The notes under the pieces are model-generated. The model made no database searches. It was given only the letters and a program-made list of their open reading frames with translations, and had not been told where the DNA came from. A DNA stretch of 45,887 bases from Rozella allomycis CSF55 (lineage: Eukaryota; Rozellomycota). Position 1 is the first letter of the stretch; the number at the start of each line of letters is the position of its first letter. Both the position numbers and the translations under genes were made by a program. Shown one piece after another: positions 45,323 through 45,887 of this stretch. Location: positions 1-45,887 of the forward strand of contig KE560841.1 in assembly GCA_000442015.1 (NCBI GenBank). Reading direction: 5' to 3'.

Positions 45323-45887
45323 ATGGCCAAAAAATTTTGGGGGGCTCGAGCAGAAGCCCATTTAAAGAAATTGAAAAATCGCCCATTAAGAAGTTCCAAG
45401 ACAGTTATAAGTTTTGACGAGCGCAGTGAAGATGAGAAAGACTTGTCCGAGCAGGAAATAGTTTTGGAACAAAAAAGAAAATTAATTGAAAAATATGGTG
45501 AAAATAGTGCTGGTAAATACTAAATATATAGTTTTGTAGTTGGTCAAATTGATCATAATAAAAGAAAAATTGAAAGTATTGAAGCTTCCTTGCCCTCATC
45601 ACCAAATTCCAAAATTACGAAAAATTCTAAAATGAGCAAAAAATCAAAAATTTGGGATCACTTTACATTTGTTAAGGTCGAAAAATGAGTGAGCACGGCC
45701 CTTGATAACACAGACCTGTCACCTTCTAGGTCACAAATGGAACATGAAAACAATACTTCGACCTCTATAAGTTATCATATTGCGTGCAAACTTTGTGGTC
45801 AAAAGTATCGCCAAAATACCGCGACCACAAATCTTTTAAGGCACGAAACTGCCAACCATGACAAGCCGGAATCAAAAAAGCTAAGCC
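45323..45887 (+). CDS. BED-type zinc-finger protein, start only (hAT/ZBED-like)
   Basis: Runs off the window. Exon 1 encodes a basic N-terminus (MAKKFWGARAEAHLKKLKN). A 27-nt intron (45513-45539) leads to exon 2 with SKKSKIWDHFTFVKVEK, the opening of a BED finger. The rest of the finger, ACKLCGQKYRQNTATTNLLRHETANH with CxxC and HxxxxH, follows in the same frame. An in-frame TGA at 45686-45688 separates the two halves, and none of the short introns I tried removes it while keeping frame. So this is either a decayed hAT-derived copy or an exon structure I cannot see. BED fingers are typical of hAT transposases and their domesticated relatives. Confidence 0.6.

Noticed and set aside
1-45887. CRISPR arrays, operons or bacterial features
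   Set aside because: No regularly spaced short repeats of that kind. Spliceosomal introns and the gene content show a nuclear eukaryotic genome.

Overview
This is a nuclear window from an AT-rich, very gene-dense, flagellated eukaryote, most likely an opisthokont close to zoosporic fungi. The evidence is ciliary and centriolar genes (a giant ASH-domain protein and C2CD3) beside a class V myosin with a DIL tail, a RalGAP alpha subunit, the kinetochore protein NSL1, LEO1, TRM9, AHA1 and UBC13. Chromodomain Ty3/gypsy and LINE remnants are also present. A Rozella-like (Cryptomycota) source would fit, but that is inference and I could not test it.

Layout. 1-3175: decayed LTR-retroelement pieces. 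3176-3862: a GC-richer, pyrimidine-rich repeat-like island. 3863-41448: about 37.6 kb of nearly continuous genes, in order an unknown 336-aa gene (-), TRM9 (+), a 3,864-aa ARM+ASH ciliary gene (-), AHSA1 (+), a RhoGAP/FAM13-like gene (-), myosin V (-), a secreted-looking GTPase (+), C2CD3 (-), NSL1 (+), a LINE tail, LEO1 (+), an unknown Met/Pro-rich gene (-), UBC13 (+), an LRR gene (-) and RALGAPA (-). Gaps between genes are mostly 15-330 bp, and several 3' ends lie within 30 bp of each other. 41449-45322: repeats, LINE tails, an inverted-repeat element and an LSM14-like remnant. 45323-45887: the start of a BED-finger gene.

The main discovery is in the introns. I rebuilt every multi-exon host gene by hand. 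It takes 79 introns, and all but one are 26-31 nt long. With them, the coding length of every model divides by three; AHSA1 does so once an assembly duplication is discounted. Two kinds of exception stand out. (1) In the myosin DIL domain a 115-nt insert consists of exactly four abutting intron-sized GT...AG units (27, 28, 30 and 30 nt) with zero-length exons between them. (2) Four introns of normal length, in three genes, end in TG instead of AG, and no AG acceptor gives a satisfactory model. Together these suggest an intron-definition spliceosome that measures length tightly, tolerates a relaxed 3' splice site, and can remove concatenated introns.

The genes do not form one pathway. Two serve the axoneme or centriole (ASH giant, C2CD3). 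Three concern small GTPases (RALGAPA, the RhoGAP-like protein, the GTPase). The rest are core cell functions.
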